Source of the DNA: Chloroflexota bacterium
GTDB lineage: Bacteria > Chloroflexota > Dehalococcoidia > UBA2979
Direction: 5' to 3'
Assembly: GCA_027592975.1 (NCBI GenBank)
Contig: JAQCJS010000032.1
Span: forward strand, 1-8,585
Length of the DNA stretch: 8,585 nt
The position numbers and the translations under genes are program-made. The notes under the pieces are model-generated. The model did no database searches, was not told where the DNA came from, and saw only the letters and a program-made list of their open reading frames with translations. The stretch's first letter is position 1; every line of letters begins with the position of its first letter. This document shows positions 1 through 6,185 of this stretch, piece by piece.

Positions 1-819
1 CAGCGCCGCGTCCTCCGTCGCGCCCGAGGAGGCGACCAGCGCCATGTGGCGATCCGCCTCCCCCAGCCGCCGCGTGATCGCCGTGACCAGCGCGTCCGTT
101 GCCGCGTGGGCGTCGGGCTCCGCGATCAGCGTGAACTGCCCGCTGCCGCGCGCAACCCTCGCGCTGCCGACCACGCGCCCCTGCGACTCCACCACCAGCG
201 CGCCGTCGCCGCGCTCCTGCCAGTGGCGGTCGCGCGTCGCGCTCCACTCGTCCACGGTCATCGCCATCGCCTGCCGCGCGGCGATCGGCACGGAGCGGGA
301 GTAGACCTGGAACTGCGCGAAGGAGTCACCCTCGCTCCACTCGCGCACGCCGTGCGTGGTGGTGGAGGTTGGTGCCAGGCGTCCGCTCCACAACCGCTCC
401 GCGTACACGGACGAGAAGCCGGCGCGGGGCGCCGCCTGTGCCGCCAGGCTGTCCTCCGGGGTGCGGAGCAGGAGGTGGGTCACCTCCGCGTCCTGCGCGG
501 CCACGATCGCCTGCCGCAGCAGGTCCCCCAGCACCTCGCGCCCCAGCCGGTCGTCCGCCTCGATCAGCGTGTCGATCTCCCACGCGTGCTTCGCGGAGAG
601 CTCGCGTGCGGTGGCGATGCCGCGGATCTGGCGGCCGGAGACGTTCACCCATGTGCGGCGACCCAGGTGCAGCCACTGCTCGATCGCCGCCGCCAGCGGC
701 ATGGGGGGGTGGTTCCCCTGCGCCAGCCGCTCCCGCGTGACCGCGAGGTTCTCCCGCACGTCCTCGTCGAAGGTGACGAGGGCGACCAGGTCGGTGGGGC
801 GCGGCGCGCGCGTGCTCAT
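1..819 (-). CDS. GNAT acetyltransferase-like protein, possibly tandem-domain, partial (C-terminus off window)
   Basis: The minus-strand frame stays open from an ATG at 819 to the window edge, giving 273 residues with no stop, so the C-terminus is missing. Residues 57-145 look like a GNAT N-acyltransferase core: a strand with RGIATAREL (66-74), WEIDTLI (80-86), a helix start LGREVLGDLL (92-101) where acetyl-CoA would bind, strand VTHLLLR (113-119), and the family-typical end AQAAPRAGFSSVYAERLW (127-144). Residues 190-273 (ALVVESQGRVVGSARVARG and onward) resemble the start of a second GNAT fold, so a tandem-GNAT protein is likely. The acyl acceptor cannot be told. The gene begins 1 bp after the pdxT stop and has only a distant GGAG, which suggests translational coupling as third gene of the pdxS-pdxT operon. 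The GNAT call rests on motif shape, without strict catalytic residues. Confidence 0.65.
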   Translation of the reverse strand, partial: MSTRAPRPTDLVALVTFDEDVRENLAVTRERLAQGNHPPMPLAAAIEQWLHLGRRTWVNVSGRQIRGIATARELSAKHAWEIDTLIEADDRLGREVLGDLLRQAIVAAQDAEVTHLLLRTPEDSLAAQAAPRAGFSSVYAERLWSGRLAPTSTTTHGVREWSEGDSFAQFQVYSRSVPIAARQAMAMTVDEWSATRDRHWQERGDGALVVESQGRVVGSARVARGSGQFTLIAEPDAHAATDALVTAITRRLGEADRHMALVASSGATEDAAL

Positions 820-820
820 C

Positions 821-1486
821 TCAGGGCGTCTCCACCGCCGAGCGAGCCTCCGCGTGCTCCAGCACCATCCGCGCGAAGAGCGCGTGCATGCGGTGATCCG
901 CCGTCAGCTCCGGGTGGAACGCGGTCGCCAGCAGGCGCCCCTGCCGCGCCGCGACGATGCGCCCATCCTGCAGGCGGCACAGCACGTCCACGTCCGCCCC
1001 GGCGCGCGTGATCACGGGCGCGCGGATGAAGACGGCGCGCAGCGGCGGCCCCTCCACCCCCACGATCTGGAGGTCCTCCTCGAACGAGTCGATCTGGCGG
1101 CCGAAGGCGTTGCGTTCCACGGTGATGTCCATCGCCGCGATCGGCGGGCGATCCAGGTTCGTGACCTCGTTCGCCAGCATGATTGCGCCGGCGCAGGTGC
1201 CCCAGGCCGGGAGGCCCTCGCGGATGCGCGCGCGGAGCGGCTCCATCAGGTCGAACGCGATCAGGAGCCGTGCGATCGTGGTGCTCTCGCCGCCAGGGAT
1301 GATCAGACCGTCCACGGCCTGCAGCTGCGCCAGCGTGCGCACCTCGACCGCGTCGATGCCGTCCACCCCGCACGCGCGCAGCGACGCAATGTGCTCGGCG
1401 AAGTCGCCCTGCAGCGCCAGTACGCCGATGACGGCCCGCTCCGTCGCAGGGAGGGGCGTCCGGGAGCCCGAGGTGGCGGTGGTCAT
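821..1486 (-). CDS. pdxT: Pyridoxal 5'-phosphate synthase glutaminase subunit PdxT
   Basis: PdxT hydrolyses glutamine and channels the ammonia to PdxS, which builds pyridoxal 5'-phosphate; the two form a cytoplasmic complex. The 221-residue protein has the class I glutamine amidotransferase signatures in order: GVLALQGDFAEH (21-32), PGGEST (64-69), the nucleophile Cys98 in GTCAGA, ERNAFGRQ (124-131), and the His191/Glu193 pair in FHPEL, completing the triad. Length is slightly above the usual ~190-200 because of about 17 extra N-terminal residues before the first strand. The ATG at 1486 has GGAG five bases upstream, which supports this start. It lies 10 bp after the pdxS stop in the same operon and 1 bp before the GNAT-like gene. 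Identification is secure. Confidence 0.97.
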   Translation of the reverse strand: MTTATSGSRTPLPATERAVIGVLALQGDFAEHIASLRACGVDGIDAVEVRTLAQLQAVDGLIIPGGESTTIARLLIAFDLMEPLRARIREGLPAWGTCAGAIMLANEVTNLDRPPIAAMDITVERNAFGRQIDSFEEDLQIVGVEGPPLRAVFIRAPVITRAGADVDVLCRLQDGRIVAARQGRLLATAFHPELTADHRMHALFARMVLEHAEARSAVETP

Positions 1487-1496
1487 CTGCTCCGCG

Positions 1497-2480
1497 CTAG
1501 TTGCCTCGACCGGCGAGCAGCTCGGACGCCGCCATCGACGAGACCGACTGGCCGCGCATCGAGTTCGGGATGTCCGCGGACACCTCCGCGAGCACCTGCG
1601 GGTCGTTGAAGTGGGTCACGGCCTTCACGATCGCGGCGGCCATGCGGCGCTGTGCGTCCTTCCCCTTCTCGCGCCCGGCTGCCGTGCCGTCGTCGAACTC
1701 CTTGCCGGACTCGAAGATGCCGGAGCCGACGAAGACGCCCTCCGCGCCCAGCTGCATCATCAGCGCCGCGTCTGCGGGGCTGGCGACGCCGCCCGCGGAG
1801 AAGTTCACCACCGGCAGTTTGCCCAGGCGCTTCACGTCCCGCACGAGGTCGATGGAGACCTGCAGATCCTTCGCCACCACGTACAGCTCGTCGTCGCGCA
1901 TGCCCTGGATGCGGCGGATGTCGGCCCACAGCGCGCGCATGTGGCGCACGGCCTCCACGATGTCGCCGGTGCCAGCCTCACCCTTCGTGCGGATCATCGC
2001 CGCGCCCTCGGAAATGCGGCGGAGCGCCTCACCCAGGTTGCGGCAGCCGCAGACGAACGGAACCTTGAACGCGCCCTTGTCGATGTGGTGCACGTCGTCG
2101 GCCGGCGTCAGCACCTCGGACTCGTCGATGTAGTCGACGCCGATCGCCTCGAGGATCTGCGCCTCGACGAAGTGGCCGATGCGCGCCTTCGCCATGACGG
2201 GGATGGAGACGGCGGCCTGGATCTCCTTGATCTTGGAGACGTGGCTCATGCGCGCCACCCCGCCCGCCGCGCGGATCTGGGAGGGGATGCGCTCCAGCGC
2301 CATCACGGCGCACGCGCCCGCCTCCTGCGCGATGACGGCCTGCTCGGCCTCCATCACGTCCATGATCACGCCGCCCTTCAGCATCTGCGCCAGACCCGCC
2401 TTCACGGTCCACGTGGCCGTGTCCGAGGTGTGCGCAGAGGTGCCGTTGGTGTTGCTGTTGCCAGCGCCGTTCGTGGTCAT
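1497..2480 (-). CDS. pdxS: Pyridoxal 5'-phosphate synthase lyase subunit PdxS
   Basis: PdxS condenses ribose 5-phosphate, glyceraldehyde 3-phosphate and ammonia from PdxT into pyridoxal 5'-phosphate, as a dodecamer in the cytoplasm. From the ATG at 2480 the protein has 327 residues. The (beta/alpha)8 barrel begins near residue 24 with Asp41 in GGVIMDVM; Lys98 in VMAKARIGH and Lys166 in RTKGEAGTG match the two lysines that carry the covalent intermediates (K81 and K149 in Bacillus subtilis, a constant offset of 17). [11 protein letters not shown] and [12 protein letters not shown] are also intact. Residues 1-22 are a low-complexity Asn/Gly/Ser/Thr tail absent from typical PdxS. An upstream in-frame ATG at 2537 would add 19 residues, but it sits inside the -10 box, while the ATG at 2480 has GGGAG four bases upstream; I therefore chose 2480. 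First gene of the operon. Confidence 0.97.
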   Translation of the reverse strand: MTTNGAGNSNTNGTSAHTSDTATWTVKAGLAQMLKGGVIMDVMEAEQAVIAQEAGACAVMALERIPSQIRAAGGVARMSHVSKIKEIQAAVSIPVMAKARIGHFVEAQILEAIGVDYIDESEVLTPADDVHHIDKGAFKVPFVCGCRNLGEALRRISEGAAMIRTKGEAGTGDIVEAVRHMRALWADIRRIQGMRDDELYVVAKDLQVSIDLVRDVKRLGKLPVVNFSAGGVASPADAALMMQLGAEGVFVGSGIFESGKEFDDGTAAGREKGKDAQRRMAAAIVKAVTHFNDPQVLAEVSADIPNSMRGQSVSSMAASELLAGRGN

Positions 2481-2535
2481 GGTGCTCCCGGTCAGGCCGT
2501 AGTGAGATGGGCGCCCGCGCGTCGCGAGCATCCTC

Positions 2536-2541
2536 ATTGTA
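2536..2541 (-). promoter_or_regulatory. Candidate -10 box of the pdxS operon
   Basis: Read on the minus strand the bases are TACAAT, a near-consensus sigma-70 type -10 hexamer and conspicuous in this GC-rich gap. Transcription would start near 2529-2531, leaving a leader of about 50 bases before the pdxS ATG at 2480. No convincing -35 hexamer is visible 16-18 bases upstream, which may mean activator dependence. Confidence 0.55.
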
Positions 2542-2562
2542 CGCCGCCTGCCTCGTACGCCG
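2539..2562 (-). repeat. 8-bp direct repeat at the pdxS promoter, possible operator
   Basis: CGGCGTAC occurs twice on the minus strand (2555-2562 and 2539-2546) with a 16-bp period, and the downstream copy includes the first three bases of the TACAAT box. Direct repeats in pdxST promoters are known binding sites of PdxR, a MocR-family regulator, in several Gram-positive bacteria. No pdxR gene is in this window, so the operator role is inference. Confidence 0.35.
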
Positions 2563-2595
2563 TGCGGCAGCGCCCCCCGTCCGGCGCCGCGCCGT

Positions 2596-2601
2596 TACGC
2601 T
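2596..2601 (+). promoter_or_regulatory. Possible -10 box for a leaderless phosphoesterase transcript
   Basis: TACGCT fits the TANNNT pattern and lies six bases before the ATG at 2608, the spacing expected when transcription begins at the start codon. There is no Shine-Dalgarno sequence before this ATG and no -35 match. The evidence is weak but the spacing is apt. Confidence 0.3.
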
Positions 2602-2607
2602 GTCGGC

Positions 2608-3258
2608 ATGGCCGCCCCACCACCCGATCGCCCCTGGCGCGACGAGCACGCTCTCCCCGGAGATCTGCTCATCGGCTTGATCAGTGATACCCACATCCCC
2701 GAGGCACGTCCGGCCCTCTTCGAGGAGGTCTACGCCGCCTTCCGGGACGTCGACCTGATCCTGCACGCCGGCGACATCCACGACCTGGTGGTGCTGGACT
2801 GGCTGGAGCAGCGCTGCGGAGTGCCGGTACTGGCCGTCTGCGGGAACGGCGACGACGGCTCCAGCGGCCGCCCGGTGGCGCCGGATGACCCGCGCCTGCC
2901 CTACAACCAGCTGCTGATCGCGGGGACGGCGGACTCCGCGCTCCGCATCGGCATGACGCACGCCTTCCCGGAGGACGAGATCCCGGGAGCCGCAGGCACG
3001 CCGGAGCGGATGGCGCGGCACTTCGGCGGCCCCGTGGACATCGTGGTTGCGGGGGACACGCACGTGCCGGGGGTGTGGCGCTGGCAGGCACCCGGCGCGG
3101 ACGAGGCGGCCCCCGCGCTCACGCCGGACGTGACGATCGTGAACTCCGGGTCGCCCACCTTCCCGTGGAACCTTGCCACCCAACTGGGGACGGTGGGCTT
3201 CCTGCAGGTGCGCGCGCCGCGCTTCGAAGCGTGGATCGAGCAACTGCACGCGCCGTGA
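2608..3258 (+). CDS. YfcE/MJ0936-type calcineurin-like metallophosphoesterase
   Basis: A 216-residue cytoplasmic two-metal phosphoesterase, probably acting on small phosphodiester or phosphomonoester substrates; the true substrate is unknown. Conserved blocks appear in order: SDTH (Asp27, His29), HAGDIHD (Asp56), CGNGD (Asn80), MTHAF (His118), GDTH (Asp150, His152) and the family's closing NSGSPTFP. The usual GHTH block has Asp150 in place of the first metal-binding His, and the usual GNHD/GNCD reads GNGD, so the second metal site may differ from the model enzymes. The first 20 residues are a Pro/Arg-rich extension before the first strand LLIGLISDTH. It is divergent from pdxS across a 127-bp gap, has no ribosome binding site, and may be leaderless. 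No signal peptide or membrane segment is seen. Confidence 0.85.
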   Translation: MAAPPPDRPWRDEHALPGDLLIGLISDTHIPEARPALFEEVYAAFRDVDLILHAGDIHDLVVLDWLEQRCGVPVLAVCGNGDDGSSGRPVAPDDPRLPYNQLLIAGTADSALRIGMTHAFPEDEIPGAAGTPERMARHFGGPVDIVVAGDTHVPGVWRWQAPGADEAAPALTPDVTIVNSGSPTFPWNLATQLGTVGFLQVRAPRFEAWIEQLHAP

Positions 3259-3314
3259 GCCCGAAGCAGGACGCTAGACCGCGGCGCGGGACACGTTCAC
3301 ACTTTGACCGCAGG

Positions 3315-3329
3315 GGCGCGTGACGCGCC
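3315..3329 (+). other. GC-rich hairpin in the gap before the stress/potassium cluster
   Basis: GGCGCG, a TGA loop and CGCGCC form a perfect 6-bp stem 56 bases after the phosphoesterase stop. No T-run follows, so it is not a classical intrinsic terminator. It could help end the upstream transcript or lie in the leader of the next operon. The rest of the gap 3259-3368 shows an isolated TTGACC at 3304-3309 without a matching -10. Confidence 0.3.
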
Positions 3330-3368
3330 GGGCCGGGCCGCTCCGAAAGCGCGAGGACGTGAAGGCCG

Positions 3369-3554
3369 ATGCACCGAGGAAGCCTGATCGCGGGGGTGCT
3401 GTCGGTGCTGGGCGCGGTCGGCGCGCTGGTACTCGCCGTGGCCTACGGTGAGCTCGTGAGCATGTACACCGCGATCGGCGTGGTTCTGCTGCTGAACGCC
3501 GCCGTCCGCTTCAGAATCGCCTCGTCCGATCGTCCCCGCGACGACCACCGCTAG
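3369..3554 (+). CDS. Small two-helix membrane protein, unknown function
   Basis: A 61-residue predicted inner-membrane protein that I cannot assign to a family. Residues 6-27 (LIAGVLSVLGAVGALVLAVAYG) and 31-48 (SMYTAIGVVLLLNAAVRF) are two hydrophobic segments joined by a very short turn containing one Glu, giving a hairpin topology; the tail RIASSDRPRDDHR is charged and would favour a cytoplasmic C-terminus. GAAGG lies five bases before the ATG. It opens a co-directional run, 32 bp ahead of the universal stress protein gene and followed by two TrkA-like genes, so a role near membrane potential or ion transport is possible. Small size and lack of recognised homologues keep confidence moderate. 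Confidence 0.55.
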   Translation: MHRGSLIAGVLSVLGAVGALVLAVAYGELVSMYTAIGVVLLLNAAVRFRIASSDRPRDDHR

Positions 3555-3586
3555 CCGCCCCGCCCCGCGCCGCACCGCGCGAGAGA

Positions 3587-4063
3587 GTGTCCCGGTCGAT
3601 GCCTCGAACCGAACCCGATGTGCAGAGCTACCTGGTCGCCGTGGATGGCAGCGATGCTGCGTACGCGGCGCTGGGCGCGGTGTGCGACGCCGCGAGGCGC
3701 ACGAAGGCGACCGTTGCCGTGCTCTACGTGATCGAAGTGCCCCGCTCGCTCGCGCTGGACGCAGAGCTCGAGCGCGACGTGGATCGCGGCGAACGCATCC
3801 TCGCGAAGGCGGAGAAGGTCGCCTCCGATCGCGGCGTGTCAGTGCAGGCCGACCTGATCCAGGCACGGCAGGCCGGGCACGCGGTGGTGGACGAGGCGGT
3901 GGATCGCGGCGTGCAGTCGATCGTCCTCGGCGTGGAGTACCACCGGCCGCTGGGCCAGTTCACGCTGGGACGCCTGCCGCTGTACGTCCTGGAGCACGCG
4001 CCGATGCAGGTCTGGCTGATCCGCTACCCCGCTCTTCAGGCTGCACCGCAGCCGGGCCGGTAG
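3587..4063 (+). CDS. Universal stress protein (UspA family), divergent ATP motif
   Basis: A 158-residue single-domain Usp fold of cytoplasmic stress or energy-sensing type. YLVAVDGSDAA (15-25) gives the first strand with the conserved Asp20; VAVLYVIEVP (43-52) is strand two; residues 58-82 form a charged helix; ADLIQARQAGHAVVDEA (88-104) and SIVLGVEYHRPLGQFTLGRLPLYVLEHAPMQVWLI complete the fold. The nucleotide motif normally reads G-x2-G-x9-G-[ST]; here it is Gly115, Tyr118, Gly128, Arg129, so two key positions are changed and ATP binding is doubtful. I took the GTG at 3587 (GAGAGA upstream); the ATG at 3599 is an equally plausible start because the domain begins near residue 14. It sits 17 bp ahead of the trkA-like pair, and Usp proteins often accompany potassium systems. 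Confidence 0.85.
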   Translation: MSRSMPRTEPDVQSYLVAVDGSDAAYAALGAVCDAARRTKATVAVLYVIEVPRSLALDAELERDVDRGERILAKAEKVASDRGVSVQADLIQARQAGHAVVDEAVDRGVQSIVLGVEYHRPLGQFTLGRLPLYVLEHAPMQVWLIRYPALQAAPQPGR

Positions 4064-4080
4064 CGGAGGAGGTGGTGGAG

Positions 4081-4485
4081 ATGCGCATCCTGATCATGGG
4101 CTGTGGGCGCGTGGGCGCCGGCCTGGCCGCCCAGCTCGCGTCCGAAGGGCACGAGGTGACCGTGCTGGACACGGACGCCTTCGCCTTCCGCCGCCTGCTC
4201 CCCAACTTCAACGGGCGGCGGCTGGTCGGCTCCGGCACGGACGACCGCATGTTGATCGAGGCGGGCGTGGAGCAGGCCGACTGCTTCATCGCGCTGGCCT
4301 CCGGCGACAACCGCAACATCCTCGCCTCCCAGAAGGCGAAGGAGATCTACGGCGTGCAGACCGTGGTCACGCGCGTGAAGGATCCGCTGCGCAGCGAGCT
4401 CTTCGGACGCCTGGGCCTGCGCACCTTCAGCCCGACGAAGGTCGGCGTGACGCTGGCGCACGACGCCATCTTCCAGGGGGCCTAG
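4081..4485 (+). CDS. TrkA/KtrA-like protein with RCK_N domain only
   Basis: A 134-residue cytoplasmic Rossmann-fold protein of the type that gates K+ channels or Trk/Ktr transporters in response to nucleotides. MRILIMGCGRVGAGLA has the Gly7-x-Gly9-x2-Gly12 dinucleotide loop and Asp30 ends the second strand, favouring NAD(H)-type binding. ADCFIALASGDNRNILASQKAKEI and TVVTRVKDPLRSELFGRLGL (about 95-114) are typical RCK_N features; the usual GDGTD turn reads GSGTD. The protein stops after the RCK_N domain, so the RCK_C ligand domain of standard TrkA is missing; no frameshifted RCK_C remnant follows, because the next gene begins 2 bp later. A strong purine-rich site (GGAGGAGGT, 4066-4074) precedes the ATG. 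It probably pairs with the next gene product. Confidence 0.88.
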   Translation: MRILIMGCGRVGAGLAAQLASEGHEVTVLDTDAFAFRRLLPNFNGRRLVGSGTDDRMLIEAGVEQADCFIALASGDNRNILASQKAKEIYGVQTVVTRVKDPLRSELFGRLGLRTFSPTKVGVTLAHDAIFQGA

Positions 4486-4487
4486 CG

Positions 4488-5162
4488 ATGTACATCATCG
4501 TCGTCGGCGGCGGTGCGGTCGGACACGGCCTCGCGCTCGAGCTGCAGCAGATGCCCAATCACGAGGTCGCGATCGTGGAGCTCAGCGGCAGCCGTGCCTC
4601 GCAGCTGCGCGCCGAGATCGGCGAGATGGTGGTGCACGGGGACGGCAGCGAGATCGCGTTCCTGGAGGGCGTGGGCGCGGGCCGCGCCGACCTGCTGATC
4701 GCCGTCACCGCGGACGATGGCGCGAACCTGGTGACGTGCCAGGTGGCGAAGCACTGGTTCAACGTGGGCCGCACCATCGCCCGCGTCAACGACCCCCGGA
4801 ACGAGGCGCTGTTCCTGAAACTGGGCGTCGACTCCATCGTCTCCGCGGCCGGCGCCGTGATGGCGCAGATCGAGGCGACCCTGCCGGAGCACACGATCAT
4901 CCCGCTCATGGCGCTGGAGGGTTCCCGGCTGCATGTGGTAGATATCCGCGTGCAGGAGGGTTCTCCTGCCGCCGGCCGGACGCTGCGTGATCTGCAGTTC
5001 CCGCCGGAGGTGCTGATCTCCGTGGTCATTGGCAAGCAGGGCCCCTGCGTCCCCAGCGGGGACACGATCCTGCAGGTCGGCGACGAAGTGATCGCCGTGA
5101 TCCCCCGCGAGTCCGATACTGCTGTCCGGAACATGATCGCCGGCCCGACCGAAGGAGCGTAA
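4488..5162 (+). CDS. trkA: TrkA-family K+ uptake regulator, RCK_N plus RCK_C
   Basis: A 224-residue cytoplasmic regulator of a Trk/Ktr-type potassium transporter. The RCK_N half (1-130) begins with YIIVVGGGAVGHGLALEL, with the Gly7-x-Gly9-x2-Gly12 loop and Glu31 after the second strand; MVVHGDGSEIAFLEGVGAGRADLLIAVTADDGANLVTCQVAK and IARVNDPRNEALFLKLGVD are standard family blocks. The RCK_C half (about 140-215) runs from the IIPLMALEGSRLHVVDIRV strand through SPAAGRTLRDLQFPPEVLISVVI to GDTILQVGDEVIAVIP. It starts 2 bp after the preceding RCK_N-only gene, so the two are surely co-translated and may form a mixed gating ring, as suggested for paired TrkA-like genes in actinobacteria. No TrkH/KtrB-like membrane subunit is in the window. 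Confidence 0.93.
   Translation: MYIIVVGGGAVGHGLALELQQMPNHEVAIVELSGSRASQLRAEIGEMVVHGDGSEIAFLEGVGAGRADLLIAVTADDGANLVTCQVAKHWFNVGRTIARVNDPRNEALFLKLGVDSIVSAAGAVMAQIEATLPEHTIIPLMALEGSRLHVVDIRVQEGSPAAGRTLRDLQFPPEVLISVVIGKQGPCVPSGDTILQVGDEVIAVIPRESDTAVRNMIAGPTEGA
5151..5157 (+). promoter_or_regulatory. Ribosome binding site of pheA
   Basis: GAAGGAG lies eight bases before the GTG at 5166 and inside the last codons of trkA. It decides the GTG as the pheA start; the protein then begins directly with the family's first strand. Confidence 0.75.
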
Positions 5163-5165
5163 CGA

Positions 5166-5993
5166 GTGCGCATCTCGCACCTCGGACCGACCGGGACCTA
5201 TACCGAGGCCGCCGCGCGCCGCTTTGACGCGGACGCGGATCTGCTGCCCGTGGCCACCGTCCCCGCCGCGATCCAGGCGGTGCTGGACGGCGGCGTGGAC
5301 GCGGCCGTCTGCGCGATGGAGAACTCGATCGAGGGCTCCGTCTCCATCGAGACGATGGACATCCTAATCGGCCCGGAGTTCGAGCTGCGCATCTGCGGCG
5401 AGGTGGTGCTCTCGATCCAGCACCACATGGTCGGCGCGCCCGGCATCAACCCGGCGCAGGCGGGGGTGGTCTACTCCCACCCGCAGGGCCTCGCCCAGTG
5501 CCGGCAGAGCCTGCACCAGCTGGCACCGCAGGCGAAGCCCGTGGCCGCGCTCTCCACCGCCGGCGCCGTGGAGGCGACAATGCACGAGCCCGGCTCGCTG
5601 GCCGTGGGCAGCGAGTACGCCGCGGAGCTGTACGGTGCCACGATCTACGCGCGCGACATTGGCGACGAGCGCGGCAACGAGACGCGCTTCGTCGTTCTGG
5701 CGCGCGAGGACGCGGATCCGACCGGCGACGACAAGACCTCGCTCGCGTTCACCACGGCGCACGACCGCCCGGGCAGCCTGGTGGAGGTGCTCCAGCTCTT
5801 CGCCGCGCACGGCCTCAACCTCACGCGCATCGAGTCACGCCCCACGCGCCGCCAGCTGGGCACGTACGTCTTCTTCTGCGACGTGCAGGGCCACCGCCGT
5901 GACCCCATCGTCCGGGGCGTGCTGGAGGAGGCCGTGGGCATCACGCAGTGGCTCCGCGTCCTCGGGTCGTATCCTCGGTGGAAGCGGGCATAG
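5166..5993 (+). CDS. pheA: Prephenate dehydratase
   Basis: Monofunctional prephenate dehydratase, 275 residues, converting prephenate to phenylpyruvate in phenylalanine synthesis. The catalytic periplasmic-binding-protein-like domain (1-178) shows GPTGTYTEAAA (7-17), MENSIEGSV (51-59), SHPQGLAQCR (104-113) and the catalytic TRF motif (Thr173-Arg174-Phe175) preceded by GNE. The C-terminal ACT domain (about 190-270) carries RPGSL (201-205) and the phenylalanine-binding block LNLTRIESRP (217-226), so feedback inhibition by phenylalanine is expected. The end LGSYPR matches the family. No chorismate mutase domain is fused at the N-terminus. It begins with GTG three bases after the trkA stop, so it is probably the last gene of that operon; an amino-acid gene there looks like an incidental arrangement. 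Confidence 0.97.
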   Translation: MRISHLGPTGTYTEAAARRFDADADLLPVATVPAAIQAVLDGGVDAAVCAMENSIEGSVSIETMDILIGPEFELRICGEVVLSIQHHMVGAPGINPAQAGVVYSHPQGLAQCRQSLHQLAPQAKPVAALSTAGAVEATMHEPGSLAVGSEYAAELYGATIYARDIGDERGNETRFVVLAREDADPTGDDKTSLAFTTAHDRPGSLVEVLQLFAAHGLNLTRIESRPTRRQLGTYVFFCDVQGHRRDPIVRGVLEEAVGITQWLRVLGSYPRWKRA

Positions 5994-6010
5994 TTCGAAG
6001 CGACCGCCCG

Positions 6011-6140
6011 CGAGTCCGCAGGGAGTGCGAGGGGCGCAACCCCTCGCGGTTCGTTCTGAGCCCCTCCCGCGCCCCCGGCGCGTGGCGCGTGACGCACGGC
6101 GAGGGGATACCGCAGGGGCAGGGGTGGGCCGCCTCGCTGA
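6011..6140 (+). repeat. Intergenic GC-rich repeat unit, copy 1 (with hairpin)
   Basis: The 192-bp gap between pheA and the glycosylase holds no gene. It starts with CGAGTCCGCAGGG and includes a perfect hairpin at 6027-6047 (GCGAGGGG, loop CGCAA, CCCCTCGC). A CCCCTCCCG block follows near 6061, then a GGGGCAGGGGTGGGC...CTCGCT block ending near 6140. The same order of blocks recurs at 7853-7950, roughly three quarters identical over the first 60 bases by eye. The hairpin could also attenuate transcription from the pheA operon, though no T-run follows. Confidence 0.5.
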
Positions 6141-6185
6141 TCTCCACAGCGTCGCACTGTCCGCTCCGGGACCAGGGAGCATGCG

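Noticed and set aside
46..1011. Plus-strand open frame of 321 codons opposite the GNAT-like gene and pdxT
   Set aside because: Low-complexity Arg/Pro/Ala translation; the minus-strand frame has domain signatures.
957..2687. Long plus-strand open frame of 576 codons opposite pdxT and pdxS
   Set aside because: It is antisense to two certain genes, its translation is Arg/His-rich without domains, and such frames are expected opposite GC-rich genes.
2029..3249. Minus-strand open frame of 406 codons over the phosphoesterase and pdxS
   Set aside because: It is antisense to the phosphoesterase and lies in another frame of pdxS; no motif.
3304..3332. Sigma-70 promoter with TTGACC as -35 before the small membrane protein
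   Set aside because: The position 16-18 bases downstream is GC-only and gives no -10 match.
3682..4080. Upstream extension of the RCK_N-only gene through the stress protein gene, suggesting a fusion
   Set aside because: The extension is the stress protein gene read in the wrong frame; the strong ribosome binding site before 4081 fixes the start.
6001..6060. tRNA-like sequence with a GGTTCG T-loop resemblance
   Set aside because: No acceptor, D or anticodon stems fit; the only stable fold is the simple 8-bp hairpin.
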